Assembly: GCA_045537065.1 (NCBI GenBank)
Contig: JAZSOT010000046.1
Location: forward strand, 1-28,623
Reading direction: 5' to 3'
Length of the DNA stretch: 28,623 bases
Source of the DNA: RGIG8709 sp045537065
Lineage (GTDB): Bacteria > Bacillota > Clostridia > Monoglobales > Monoglobaceae
This document shows positions 1 through 6,397 of the stretch, piece by piece (the stretch's first letter is position 1; each line of letters opens with the position of its first letter). The position numbers and the translations under genes were made by a program. The notes below the pieces were generated by a model that saw only the letters and a program-made list of their open reading frames with translations, had not been told where the DNA came from and searched no databases.

Positions 1-54
1 TGCCGCAAGTGCACATAAAATGTCTAAAAATCTTTTTATATATTTCCTATACAT
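1..54 (-). CDS. Sugar-phosphate transferase (PglC/EpsL-like), N-terminal fragment
   Basis: Only the first 18 codons are in the window; the gene continues off the left edge on the minus strand. The peptide reads MYRKYIKRFLDILCALAA, which resembles the N-terminus of bacterial undecaprenyl-phosphate sugar-1-phosphate transferases: a basic start leading into a membrane re-entrant helix. The ATG overlaps the stop codon of the upstream aminotransferase by one base (TGATG). An AAGGGG ribosome binding site lies 8 to 9 bases upstream, inside that gene. Such enzymes place the first sugar phosphate on the lipid carrier in glycan or exopolysaccharide synthesis. The neighbouring EpsN-like gene supports the call, but 18 residues are too few for certainty. 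Confidence 0.6.
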   Translation of the reverse strand, partial: MYRKYIKRFLDILCALAA

Positions 55-1181
55 CAAAACAGCCCCTTAATAATATCAATTACCATTCTTTGCTCATCTT
101 CTGTCATTTTTATATCAGATGGCAGGCAGATTCCTCTTTTAAATATATCCGCTCCAACATCTTTTCCGTTTGCAGTAATAAAATCATATCCTTCAAACAC
201 GGGTTGCAGATGCATCGGTTTCCATATGGGTCTTGACTCTATATTCTCTTTTTCAAGTGCAATTCTTATTTTTTCAGGATTTACCTTTTCTATAGCATCT
301 TCGTTAATAGTTAAGCAGCTCAGCCAGAAATTTGGCTGTGAGCATTCAAGATATGGATTCATTTTTACAGGTATGTTAGAAAAAGCTTCTTCATACATTC
401 TGTAAATCCTTGTTTTAATCGCTTTATGCTCATCAAGGTGTAAAAGCTGTCCTCTTCCTATCCCCGCAACCACATTGCTCATTCTATAGTTATAACCAAT
501 ATGACTATGCTGATACCATGGTGCAGCATCCCTTGCCTGAGTTGAATAGAAACGAACCTTTTGAACCGCTTCTTCATCATCAGATAAAAACATTCCGCCG
601 CCTGAGGATGTTATAATTTTATTCCCGTTAAAACTGATAGCATTATACTTTCCAAAAGTTCCGGTCTGCTTTCCTTTATATGTTGCAGAAAGTGATTCTG
701 CAGCATCCTCAATGAGAACAACGTTATACTTCTCGCAAAGGCTCACTATTTCATCAAGCTTTGCCGGCGTTCCATAAAGATTTGCAACAATGCAAGCCTT
801 AACCTTGCCGTCATATTTTTTCAAAGCATTTTCCAATGCTACAGGGTCCATATTCCAGGTTTCATATTCCGAATCAATAAAAACCTGTGTTCCGTTTTCA
901 TATGTAACCGGATTTACTGTTGCTGCAAAGGTTAAATCAGAGCAGAGAACAATATCTCCCTTTTTAACTCCTGCAAGCTTAACTGCAAGGTGGAGTGCGT
1001 GTGTTCCCGCTGTCATTGCTGCCGCAGCCTTACATCCTACATACCTTGCGATTTCGTTTTCAAACTCAGTTACATTTTTTCCAAGAGGTGCAACCCAGTT
1101 TGTATCAAAAGCTTCTTTTACAAATTTTTGTTCATCACCATGCATGGTTGGCGTTGATAACCATATTCTATCTTCCGGCAT
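54..1181 (-). CDS. DegT/DnrJ/EryC1/StrS-family sugar aminotransferase (EpsN/PglE-like)
   Basis: PLP-dependent aminotransferase of about 375 residues, the usual size for nucleotide-sugar aminotransferases. In the chosen frame the EDAAES motif carries the PLP-binding aspartate near residue 159, and the Schiff-base lysine sits near 188 in SFNGNKIITSSGG. The N-terminal NWVAPLG segment is typical of EpsN and PglE proteins, which aminate a UDP-4-keto-sugar to a bacillosamine-type sugar. An upstream ATG at 1202 is in frame but has no ribosome binding site. The ATG at 1181 has GAGG eight bases upstream and is preferred. The overlapping sugar transferase downstream suggests a glycan or capsule operon continuing to the left. 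The exact sugar substrate cannot be told from sequence. Confidence 0.85.
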   Translation of the reverse strand: MPEDRIWLSTPTMHGDEQKFVKEAFDTNWVAPLGKNVTEFENEIARYVGCKAAAAMTAGTHALHLAVKLAGVKKGDIVLCSDLTFAATVNPVTYENGTQVFIDSEYETWNMDPVALENALKKYDGKVKACIVANLYGTPAKLDEIVSLCEKYNVVLIEDAAESLSATYKGKQTGTFGKYNAISFNGNKIITSSGGGMFLSDDEEAVQKVRFYSTQARDAAPWYQHSHIGYNYRMSNVVAGIGRGQLLHLDEHKAIKTRIYRMYEEAFSNIPVKMNPYLECSQPNFWLSCLTINEDAIEKVNPEKIRIALEKENIESRPIWKPMHLQPVFEGYDFITANGKDVGADIFKRGICLPSDIKMTEDEQRMVIDIIKGLF

Positions 1182-1218
1182 CACTTTAACCTCAATTTTC
1201 ATAAAATTCTATCATTAT

Positions 1219-1247
1219 ATTTTACCATAAATAATTATAAAACGCAA
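1219..1247 (-). promoter_or_regulatory. Probable sigma-A promoter of the EpsN-like gene
   Basis: On the minus strand TTGCGT (1242-1247) and TAAAAT (1219-1224) are separated by exactly 17 bases. They lie directly after the terminator hairpin at 1268-1307 and ahead of the EpsN-like start. An overlapping TATAAT a few bases downstream could also serve as the -10. Confidence 0.5.
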
Positions 1248-1267
1248 GAAATTTTGTAAATTTACAC

Positions 1268-1307
1268 AAAAAACCTTTCATATGCACAAACATATGAAAG
1301 GTTTTTT
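1268..1307 (-). terminator. Rho-independent terminator after the mazEF/secreted-protein genes
   Basis: A perfect 17-bp stem, 1268-1284 with 1291-1307, and a six-base loop. The T-rich outer arm gives a U-tract in the minus-strand transcript. It sits just after the stop codon at 1309 and separates that transcript from the EpsN-like gene. Confidence 0.9.
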
Positions 1308-1308
1308 A

Positions 1309-1770
1309 TTACTTTACACTATAATTTCCTTTTATCATTACTATTACATTATCCTCTGCTATAAACCCTCTTCCATCTCCAAGCGGTACAATAAGCAGAT
1401 GATTAGAGGGCATACTCTCTCCGTTTGACAAATCAAATCCTGATGTCGTGTCTGCAAGCCCTCCCTTTTCAGATGCTATAATTGTTGCCTTTCCCATTCT
1501 GAGAATAAGCTCTGTGCTTTTTTCACACAAAACAACATCTCCTCCTTGGAAATTAACAACTTCAAAGGAGGCTTCTCCTCCGCCTCCAATAGAAGAGATC
1601 TTCTCGTCTATATATTCTTTAATTTCAGGTATAACCTTATTCTGGATATAACTGAGAGATACAAGCGGGTCGTTACCATCTCCTGTTTCTGCAAATACAG
1701 AAAATATTGTTGTGACTAAAACTATAAGTATAAATGCTAAAAAAATTACACGAAATTTTTTGTTTTTCAT
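1309..1770 (-). CDS. Small secreted protein of unknown function, downstream of mazF
   Basis: A 153-residue protein with a signal peptide: basic MKNKKFR, a hydrophobic stretch of about residues 8-25, and a likely cleavage after VFA27. The mature part starts with NDPLVSLSY, then a short helical segment, a GGGG linker near residue 62, and a beta-rich C-terminal half with ELILRMGKATI and NHLLIVPLGDGRG. I recall this pattern from uncharacterised exported proteins of Clostridia but know no function. The open frame extends 21 codons further upstream to 1833, but the ATG at 1770 has AAAGGAG nine bases ahead and is the better start. The gene lies 37 bases after mazF and before a strong terminator, so it is probably co-transcribed with the toxin-antitoxin pair. 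No metal site or enzyme motif is visible. Confidence 0.7.
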   Translation of the reverse strand: MKNKKFRVIFLAFILIVLVTTIFSVFAETGDGNDPLVSLSYIQNKVIPEIKEYIDEKISSIGGGGEASFEVVNFQGGDVVLCEKSTELILRMGKATIIASEKGGLADTTSGFDLSNGESMPSNHLLIVPLGDGRGFIAEDNVIVMIKGNYSVK

Positions 1771-1807
1771 TTCAAAAACTCCTTTGTACTTTATGTGTTT
1801 GTTATCC

Positions 1808-2158
1808 TTATATAAGCCCGAAACTGATTTCAAGCGCTTGATTTACTTTATTCATAAGGTCATCATCCAGATGTCCTATTTTTTCCTTAAGCCTTTTCTT
1901 ATCAATGGTCCGTATCTGTTCTGCTAAAACAACGCTATCCTTTGAAAGTCCATATTCATTAGCATCAAGTTCAATATGGGTTGGCATTTTAGCCTTATTT
2001 ATCTGGGATGTAATTGCTGTTGCAATTACTGTTGGACTATATTTGTTTCCTACATCGTTCTGAATTATAAGCACCGGGCGTACTCCCCCTTGTTCAGAAC
2101 CGATAACAGGACTCAAATCTGCATAATAGATATCTCCTCGTTTTACTATCAATTTCAT
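1808..2158 (-). CDS. mazF: MazF/NdoA (EndoA) mRNA interferase
   Basis: A 116-residue toxin of the PemK/MazF family, close to Bacillus NdoA along its whole length: KRGDIYYADLSP at the start, SEQGGVRPVLIIQND, then PTHIEL and VLAEQIRTIDK. The residues equivalent to the catalytic Arg25 and Thr48 of the Bacillus enzyme are present as Arg27 and Thr50, so it should be an active sequence-specific ribonuclease that cuts mRNA. Its ATG overlaps the stop of the short upstream antitoxin gene (ATGA at 2155-2158), with GGAG inside that gene as ribosome binding site. This indicates translational coupling. In Bacillus and Clostridioides the same toxin follows alr near acpS, as it nearly does here. Confidence 0.95.
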   Translation of the reverse strand: MKLIVKRGDIYYADLSPVIGSEQGGVRPVLIIQNDVGNKYSPTVIATAITSQINKAKMPTHIELDANEYGLSKDSVVLAEQIRTIDKKRLKEKIGHLDDDLMNKVNQALEISFGLI

Positions 2159-2316
2159 TCACTCTCCGCAAGTATTTGTTCTATCAACTGAAGAGATGAA
2201 TTATCACTTTCTATCCCCTCTTCAGCAAGTGTTAGATTGACGGAGGACATAGTTTCATACCCTTTAGCCAAAACCATTTCTAATTCATTTTTTTCAAAAT
2301 CAATCAGCTTTGACAT
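2155..2316 (-). CDS. Short MazE-like antitoxin, C-terminal type without DNA-binding domain
   Basis: A 53-residue frame starting at the ATG at 2316, with AAGGAGAGG seven bases upstream, overlapping mazF by four bases. The segment LAKGYETMSSVNLTLAEEGI matches the part of EndoAI/MazE antitoxins just after the ribbon-helix-helix domain. That is the segment that wraps around MazF (compare GYMEMAKINL in Bacillus EndoAI). The usual 45 or so N-terminal residues that form the ribbon-helix-helix DNA-binding fold are absent, and the strong ribosome binding site argues against an upstream extension. I infer an antitoxin that neutralises MazF but cannot autoregulate by binding DNA. A fragment of a once longer gene is the alternative, but the intact coupling and start argue against decay. 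Confidence 0.8.
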   Translation of the reverse strand: MSKLIDFEKNELEMVLAKGYETMSSVNLTLAEEGIESDNSSLQLIEQILAESE

Positions 2317-2499
2317 AGCATATCCTCTCCTTAAAGTTTAAATCAATCCTAATACACTATACGCAACAACACTTGTTTTTGTTAGTGACATATGGCACAT
2401 ATAAACTTTAAAGAAGAACAAAACCTTCCGACCCGTCCTCCGATGTTTATATTATTGCCACCGAAATTGACTATAATACATTTTTTACAAAATATGTTA
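2317..2499. other. Intergenic region between gerS-like gene and mazE-like gene
   Basis: This stretch of 183 bases has no convincing coding frame or consensus promoter. It is where alr lies in Bacillus and Clostridioides. It contains a perfect 10-bp inverted repeat: TTAAAGTTTA at 2331-2340 and TAAACTTTAA at 2402-2411. The arm near 2331 touches the antitoxin ribosome binding site. A short GC-richer segment lies at about 2427-2445. No terminator with a T-run was found after the lipoprotein gene. Confidence 0.5.
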
Positions 2500-3114
2500 T
2501 TATTTAAATAAATCTTTTTCTATACTTTCATTAAGTTTAAAACTTTTAAATTTTACACCCATTATCTCATTCCCCTCCATATCATAGGTTATAAGCTTTT
2601 CAGGTGTAAAATCCTTATTATTTATCCAAACTTTCTGACTGTGCCTCATTGGATTATCGTCCGTTAAGATATTTTTCAGCACAGTGTAATCATTTGTCAT
2701 ACTATCTGCCGTTTCGACAAAAGCATCTTCACTTTTATAATAAGATTCAAAAAAATCATTTATAAATATATAGCTTCTGTCCTCCGGAATATAATCATCC
2801 AGTGAAAAAATATTACCATCACCCGAATGCATAATAACTTTTCCATTATAAAAACTATATCCCGTTCCTTTTAAGCTTTCAGGGGATGTTATTTCGGTTT
2901 TATAATAGTTGGGTGAAAGAAAATACTGCCTGATTCCGTAAGTGTTTGTTGTCAGATTAGACTTAACAGTTAGCTCTGCATCTGCAACATATGATGATAT
3001 ATTATTGAATCTATCGTATATATTCTTATATGAATCGTGTTTTATTTTTCTGCCGCAGGCAGAAAAAGTTATCATAAGTACAAATGCAATAATTACCGCA
3101 AATGCCTTTTTCAA
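2500..3114 (-). CDS. GerS/YdcC-like sporulation-germination lipoprotein
   Basis: A 204-residue lipoprotein: hydrophobic leader, then lipobox FSAC with Cys20 as the likely lipidated residue. The rest is beta-rich with YKTEITSPESLKGTGYSFYNGKVIM, resembling the LolA-like fold of Bacillus YdcC and Clostridioides GerS. Position supports the call: in both genera this lipoprotein lies between the acpS/nnr genes and alr-mazEF. GerS supports CwlD in making the muramic-delta-lactam of spore cortex that germination enzymes need. The start is a TTG that overlaps the preceding stop codon (TTGA at 3111-3114) and has AAAGGAG eight bases ahead, so it is well supported. Sequence identity to GerS cannot be measured here, so I leave the symbol blank. 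Confidence 0.75.
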   Translation of the reverse strand: MKKAFAVIIAFVLMITFSACGRKIKHDSYKNIYDRFNNISSYVADAELTVKSNLTTNTYGIRQYFLSPNYYKTEITSPESLKGTGYSFYNGKVIMHSGDGNIFSLDDYIPEDRSYIFINDFFESYYKSEDAFVETADSMTNDYTVLKNILTDDNPMRHSQKVWINNKDFTPEKLITYDMEGNEIMGVKFKSFKLNESIEKDLFK

Positions 3115-4334
3115 TACTCTAGCTCCTTTAATGCCAAGGGGATTTTATCAAGAATATCAGACGCAATAAGAGAGTATTCTCCCAGTTCATATGCTGCCAT
3201 ATCGCCTGCTCTTCCATGAAGATATACCGATAAAACTGATGATTCAAACTGACTTAGTCCCTGCCCTATAAATGATGCAATCATACCCGTCAGCACATCT
3301 CCGCTCCCGCCTGTTGCCATACCGGGGTTTCCCGTTTCATTTATATAATACTTGCCATCTGTATCAGCAACCACTGTGTGCTCGCCTTTTAGCACTGTTA
3401 CAACATTATATTTTTCAGAAAAACAAAGAGCAGTTTTGAGTCTTTTTTCCTGAATTTCAGAAACGCTTTTTCCGGTAAGTCTTGACATCTCCATTGGATG
3501 AGGGGTTATTACCGCCTTGACTTTTAATTTTTTTAATATATCTATATTCCCGGAAACTGCATTTATGCCATCTGCATCAATAACTAATGGTTTTTCAGCT
3601 CTCTCAATTATATCATAAACAAGCTTTCTACATTCCTCACTCTGTCCAAATCCCATACCAAAGCCTGTTACATCCGAAAGATTTACTCTTTCTATTATAC
3701 TTTGAGAGTCCATTAACGAAAATTTTCCATCATATTCACTATAACCCATAGTCATAGCTTCTGTTAATTTTGTTGCTACAACAGTATATAAAGATTCAGG
3801 AACTCCAACATTTAAAAGTCCACATCCGCATCTTAAAGCCCCCAAAGCAGATAAACAAACAGCACCAGCCATTCCTTTTGATGCGCCAAGAACAAAAACT
3901 CTGCCAAAATCACCTTTATGTGCATCTGACTTTCTCTTTGGCAAAAGATTTTTCATTTTTATTAAAGTCTCATTACTAAGCTTTGAAAACAAAGCATCTT
4001 CACCACACACAACTGCAACAGCATTATCATCAGAATGAGAAATTGACAAATCTGCAATTGACTTTACACCCATAAAAACTATATACGGCTTATGGTTTTC
4101 ATAGTGATGTACTTCAATATTCTTTAAACTTATGCCCGAAAACCCTGTTCCTAAGAATTTTGAATATGCCTCTTTTGCAGCAAACATTCCAGCAACAGTT
4201 TCAGCCCTATAGTTTTTTGCCTTTATATATTCAACTTCTTTATCTGTGAATACACGATTTAAAAAACTATCATTTTTGTCGAGACTTTTCTTTATTCTGT
4301 TTATTTCTACAATATCAATTCCTGTTTTTATCAT
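3111..4334 (-). CDS. Fused holo-ACP synthase and ADP-dependent NAD(P)H-hydrate dehydratase (AcpS-NnrD)
   Basis: A 407-residue two-domain protein. Residues 1 to about 115 are AcpS, which loads 4'-phosphopantetheine onto acyl carrier protein: GIDIVEI with metal-binding Asp7, and FAAKEAYSK with Glu55. Residues from about 128 are NnrD, which repairs hydrated NAD(P)H using ADP: PKRKSDAHKGDFGRV at 132-146, DADGIN at 253, TPHPME at 277 and GGSGDVLTG at 342-350, with catalytic Asp346. The NnrE epimerase, usually fused in front of NnrD, is absent from the chain and from the window; AcpS takes its place. No stop or frameshift lies between the domains. The start is three bases after the previous gene, without a strong ribosome binding site, so translation may be coupled. 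Both activities are likely, but the fusion itself is unusual. Confidence 0.9.
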   Translation of the reverse strand: MIKTGIDIVEINRIKKSLDKNDSFLNRVFTDKEVEYIKAKNYRAETVAGMFAAKEAYSKFLGTGFSGISLKNIEVHHYENHKPYIVFMGVKSIADLSISHSDDNAVAVVCGEDALFSKLSNETLIKMKNLLPKRKSDAHKGDFGRVFVLGASKGMAGAVCLSALGALRCGCGLLNVGVPESLYTVVATKLTEAMTMGYSEYDGKFSLMDSQSIIERVNLSDVTGFGMGFGQSEECRKLVYDIIERAEKPLVIDADGINAVSGNIDILKKLKVKAVITPHPMEMSRLTGKSVSEIQEKRLKTALCFSEKYNVVTVLKGEHTVVADTDGKYYINETGNPGMATGGSGDVLTGMIASFIGQGLSQFESSVLSVYLHGRAGDMAAYELGEYSLIASDILDKIPLALKELEY

Positions 4335-4337
4335 AAA

Positions 4338-4859
4338 TTAACCGACTATACATTTTTGCGGATTTATTATACCAATGCTCTTAACCATTTTTTCACTTGG
4401 AGAAAAAACAAGCATTTTTTTGCCGTCATCATTTTCATAAACAACAAAACAGGTTTCCGCATCTTTAATATTCTTACATGCAAAGATTTTTTTAATACTT
4501 TTATCTTTTAAATATTTATTATATTCTGCACTGCTCACCTTTCCAAAAAAATCAATTTTATGGAAATTAACCTCCGCCACCTTTTTTCTTGTTCTTAAGT
4601 TTATAATTTTATCAACATCCATTTCCGAATTTGTAAGTATGTATTCGTACTCAAGATTAATTGATGTTACAAGCTTATACATAAGATAGACTATCAATAT
4701 AACCAACACAAGAGTCAAAGAACTCATTGCCGGAATAACAACCGCTACAATCGGAACAATTAAAACAAGAAAAAGTCCTACAACCAGCACAGCCAAAACT
4801 TTTATATAATCCATTACGGTTTTCTTTCTTTTAACCATATGTTCAACAAAAATATCCAT
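4338..4859 (-). CDS. Two-helix membrane protein of unknown function
   Basis: A 173-residue protein with two adjacent hydrophobic segments at about residues 17-40 and 45-63, then a cytoplasmic domain of about 110 residues. That domain has ILTNSEMDVDKIINLRTRKKVAEVNF and a repeated beta pattern reminiscent of PH-like membrane domains. It may belong to a clostridial DUF family (DUF6106 comes to mind, unverified). An in-frame ATG at 4877 exists, but GGAGG lies inside that extension, 11 bases before the ATG at 4859. The promoter at 4898-4926 would also leave the upper ATG almost no leader, so 4859 is preferred. It is the first gene of the acpS-nnrD, gerS and mazEF cluster; nothing shows its role. 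Confidence 0.75.
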   Translation of the reverse strand: MDIFVEHMVKRKKTVMDYIKVLAVLVVGLFLVLIVPIVAVVIPAMSSLTLVLVILIVYLMYKLVTSINLEYEYILTNSEMDVDKIINLRTRKKVAEVNFHKIDFFGKVSSAEYNKYLKDKSIKKIFACKNIKDAETCFVVYENDDGKKMLVFSPSEKMVKSIGIINPQKCIVG

Positions 4860-4897
4860 TTTACAAATAGCCTCCATACATTTTTGTGATATATGTT

Positions 4898-4926
4898 ATT
4901 GTAACACATTTAAAATTACATTTCAA
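4898..4926 (-). promoter_or_regulatory. Sigma-A promoter of the acpS-nnrD/gerS block
   Basis: On the minus strand TTGAAA (4921-4926) and TACAAT (4898-4903) have 17 bases between them. Transcription would begin near 4890, about 30 bases before the chosen start of the two-helix membrane protein. It is divergent from the MATE promoter only 15 bases away. Confidence 0.75.
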
Positions 4927-4941
4927 GTACATAATTTTAGG

Positions 4942-4970
4942 TTGATTTTTTTTAATGAAAATAGTATAAT
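4942..4970 (+). promoter_or_regulatory. Sigma-A promoter of the MATE gene
   Basis: TTGATT (4942-4947), a 17-base spacer and a perfect TATAAT (4965-4970), about 35 bases before the MATE ribosome binding site. Confidence 0.8.
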
Positions 4971-5011
4971 AGTTCTTTGTAAAAAAAGACTATAATAACG
5001 CAGGTGAAAAA

Positions 5012-6355
5012 ATGAAAGACAATACAACAGAAATATTCAGAGATGCGCCCGTTCCAAAGGCGGTTTTCAATAATATTATTCCATCAATAATCAGTATGAT
5101 TATGGTACTTGTATATAATCTAGCAGACACATTCTTTATCGGACAAACAAAAAATCCATATATGGTGGCTGCAGTTTCGGTTGCAACTCCCGTATTTCTT
5201 ATATTTATGTCTATCGGGATGCTTTTCGGAATAGGCGGGCTTTCTCTTATATCAAGAATGCTTGGAGCAGGAGAAAAAGAAAAGGCTAAAAACACTTCTT
5301 CCTTCTGTTTCTGGTCAGGTCTTGGAATTGGTATTATATCTCTTATTCTTATTATTACTTTCTCAAAAGAGATTTCTCTTACCGTTGGGGCAAGCGCTGA
5401 TACTTTAGACTACACATCAACATACCTTTCTATAGTATCACTTGGTATTCCCTTTTTGATAGTAAGCAAGACCTTCAGCCACATAATAAGAGCAGAAGGA
5501 AATGCAAAAAAAGCTATGGAAGGCATGATAATAGGAAATCTTGTTAATATAATTCTTGACCCTATTATGATTTTAGGTTTTGGATGGAACGTTGCAGGAG
5601 CAGCAATTGCCACAGTTATAGGAAACATTTGTTCTACGTTATTCTACTTGAGTCATCTTATTTCTTCAAAATCGATGCTGTCAGTTAATATTAAAGATTA
5701 TAAAATAGGTAATAAAATTATGACAGGTGTTCTGGCAATCGGAATCCCCGCCTCCCTCAACAATATGCTTATGAGCCTTTCAAACATAATTATAAACAAT
5801 CTTATGTTAAAACACGGAGATATGGCTGTTGCAGGACTTGGAGTTGCAATGAAGGTTAATATGATAGCCGTTATGCTTTTAATCGGTCTCGGCACAGGTA
5901 TTCAGCCACTTTTGGGCTATTGTTTTGGAGCGAAAAACAAAAAGAGATATTTTGATATTCTTAAATTCTCTCTTACCCTTGCATTTTGTCTCAGTCTGGT
6001 TATGACCGTTATTTGTTACTGTGGTGCAAAACCTTTGGTTACGGCATTTTTAGACAACCCTGCTGCATCGGGCTTTGGAATGTCATTTTCACGAATTTAC
6101 ATATTCTCAGGTCCTGTCCTCGGAATTTTATTTGTTTTTATAAATGCCATTCAGTCAATCGGTGCAGCAATACCATCACTTATTCTGTCAATCAGCAGGC
6201 AAGGACTTTTATATATCCCTATTCTGTTTCTGTTTAACAGTTTTTCATCTGCCAAGCTCCTTGTACTTGCACAGCCCTTTACAGATTACTTGGCTGCAAG
6301 CCTTTCTGCCGTACTATTTTACTTAAGCTATAGAAAATACTTTAAAAATATATAG
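5012..6355 (+). CDS. MATE-family multidrug/Na+ efflux protein
   Basis: A 447-residue polytopic membrane protein with about 12 hydrophobic segments in two similar halves, the normal size for MATE exporters. The NIIPSIISMIMVLVYNLADTFFIGQ start and the GIGGLSLISRMLGAGE loop are typical of the family, as is the counterpart GLGTGIQPLLGYCFGAKN at the start of the second half. It should export cationic drugs or metabolites in exchange for Na+ or H+; substrates cannot be predicted. The ATG has GCAGGTG seven bases upstream and its own promoter. It stands alone: the divergent acpS block lies on one side and a convergent copper ATPase on the other. Confidence 0.92.
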   Translation: MKDNTTEIFRDAPVPKAVFNNIIPSIISMIMVLVYNLADTFFIGQTKNPYMVAAVSVATPVFLIFMSIGMLFGIGGLSLISRMLGAGEKEKAKNTSSFCFWSGLGIGIISLILIITFSKEISLTVGASADTLDYTSTYLSIVSLGIPFLIVSKTFSHIIRAEGNAKKAMEGMIIGNLVNIILDPIMILGFGWNVAGAAIATVIGNICSTLFYLSHLISSKSMLSVNIKDYKIGNKIMTGVLAIGIPASLNNMLMSLSNIIINNLMLKHGDMAVAGLGVAMKVNMIAVMLLIGLGTGIQPLLGYCFGAKNKKRYFDILKFSLTLAFCLSLVMTVICYCGAKPLVTAFLDNPAASGFGMSFSRIYIFSGPVLGILFVFINAIQSIGAAIPSLILSISRQGLLYIPILFLFNSFSSAKLLVLAQPFTDYLAASLSAVLFYLSYRKYFKNI

Positions 6356-6358
6356 AAA

Positions 6359-6397
6359 ATATCCCTTTTGGTTCGTGAACCAAAAGGGATATTTTTA
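6359..6397. terminator. Bidirectional terminator between MATE and copA genes
   Basis: A 15-bp perfect stem (6359-6373 with 6378-6392), loop CGTG, followed by TTTTA on the plus strand. The opposite side is also T-rich when read on the minus strand. It separates two convergent genes whose stop codons are 43 bases apart. Confidence 0.9.

Noticed and set aside
1182..1202. Upstream ATG for the EpsN-like gene
   Set aside because: No ribosome binding site in front of it, whereas GAGG lies at the right distance before the ATG at 1181.
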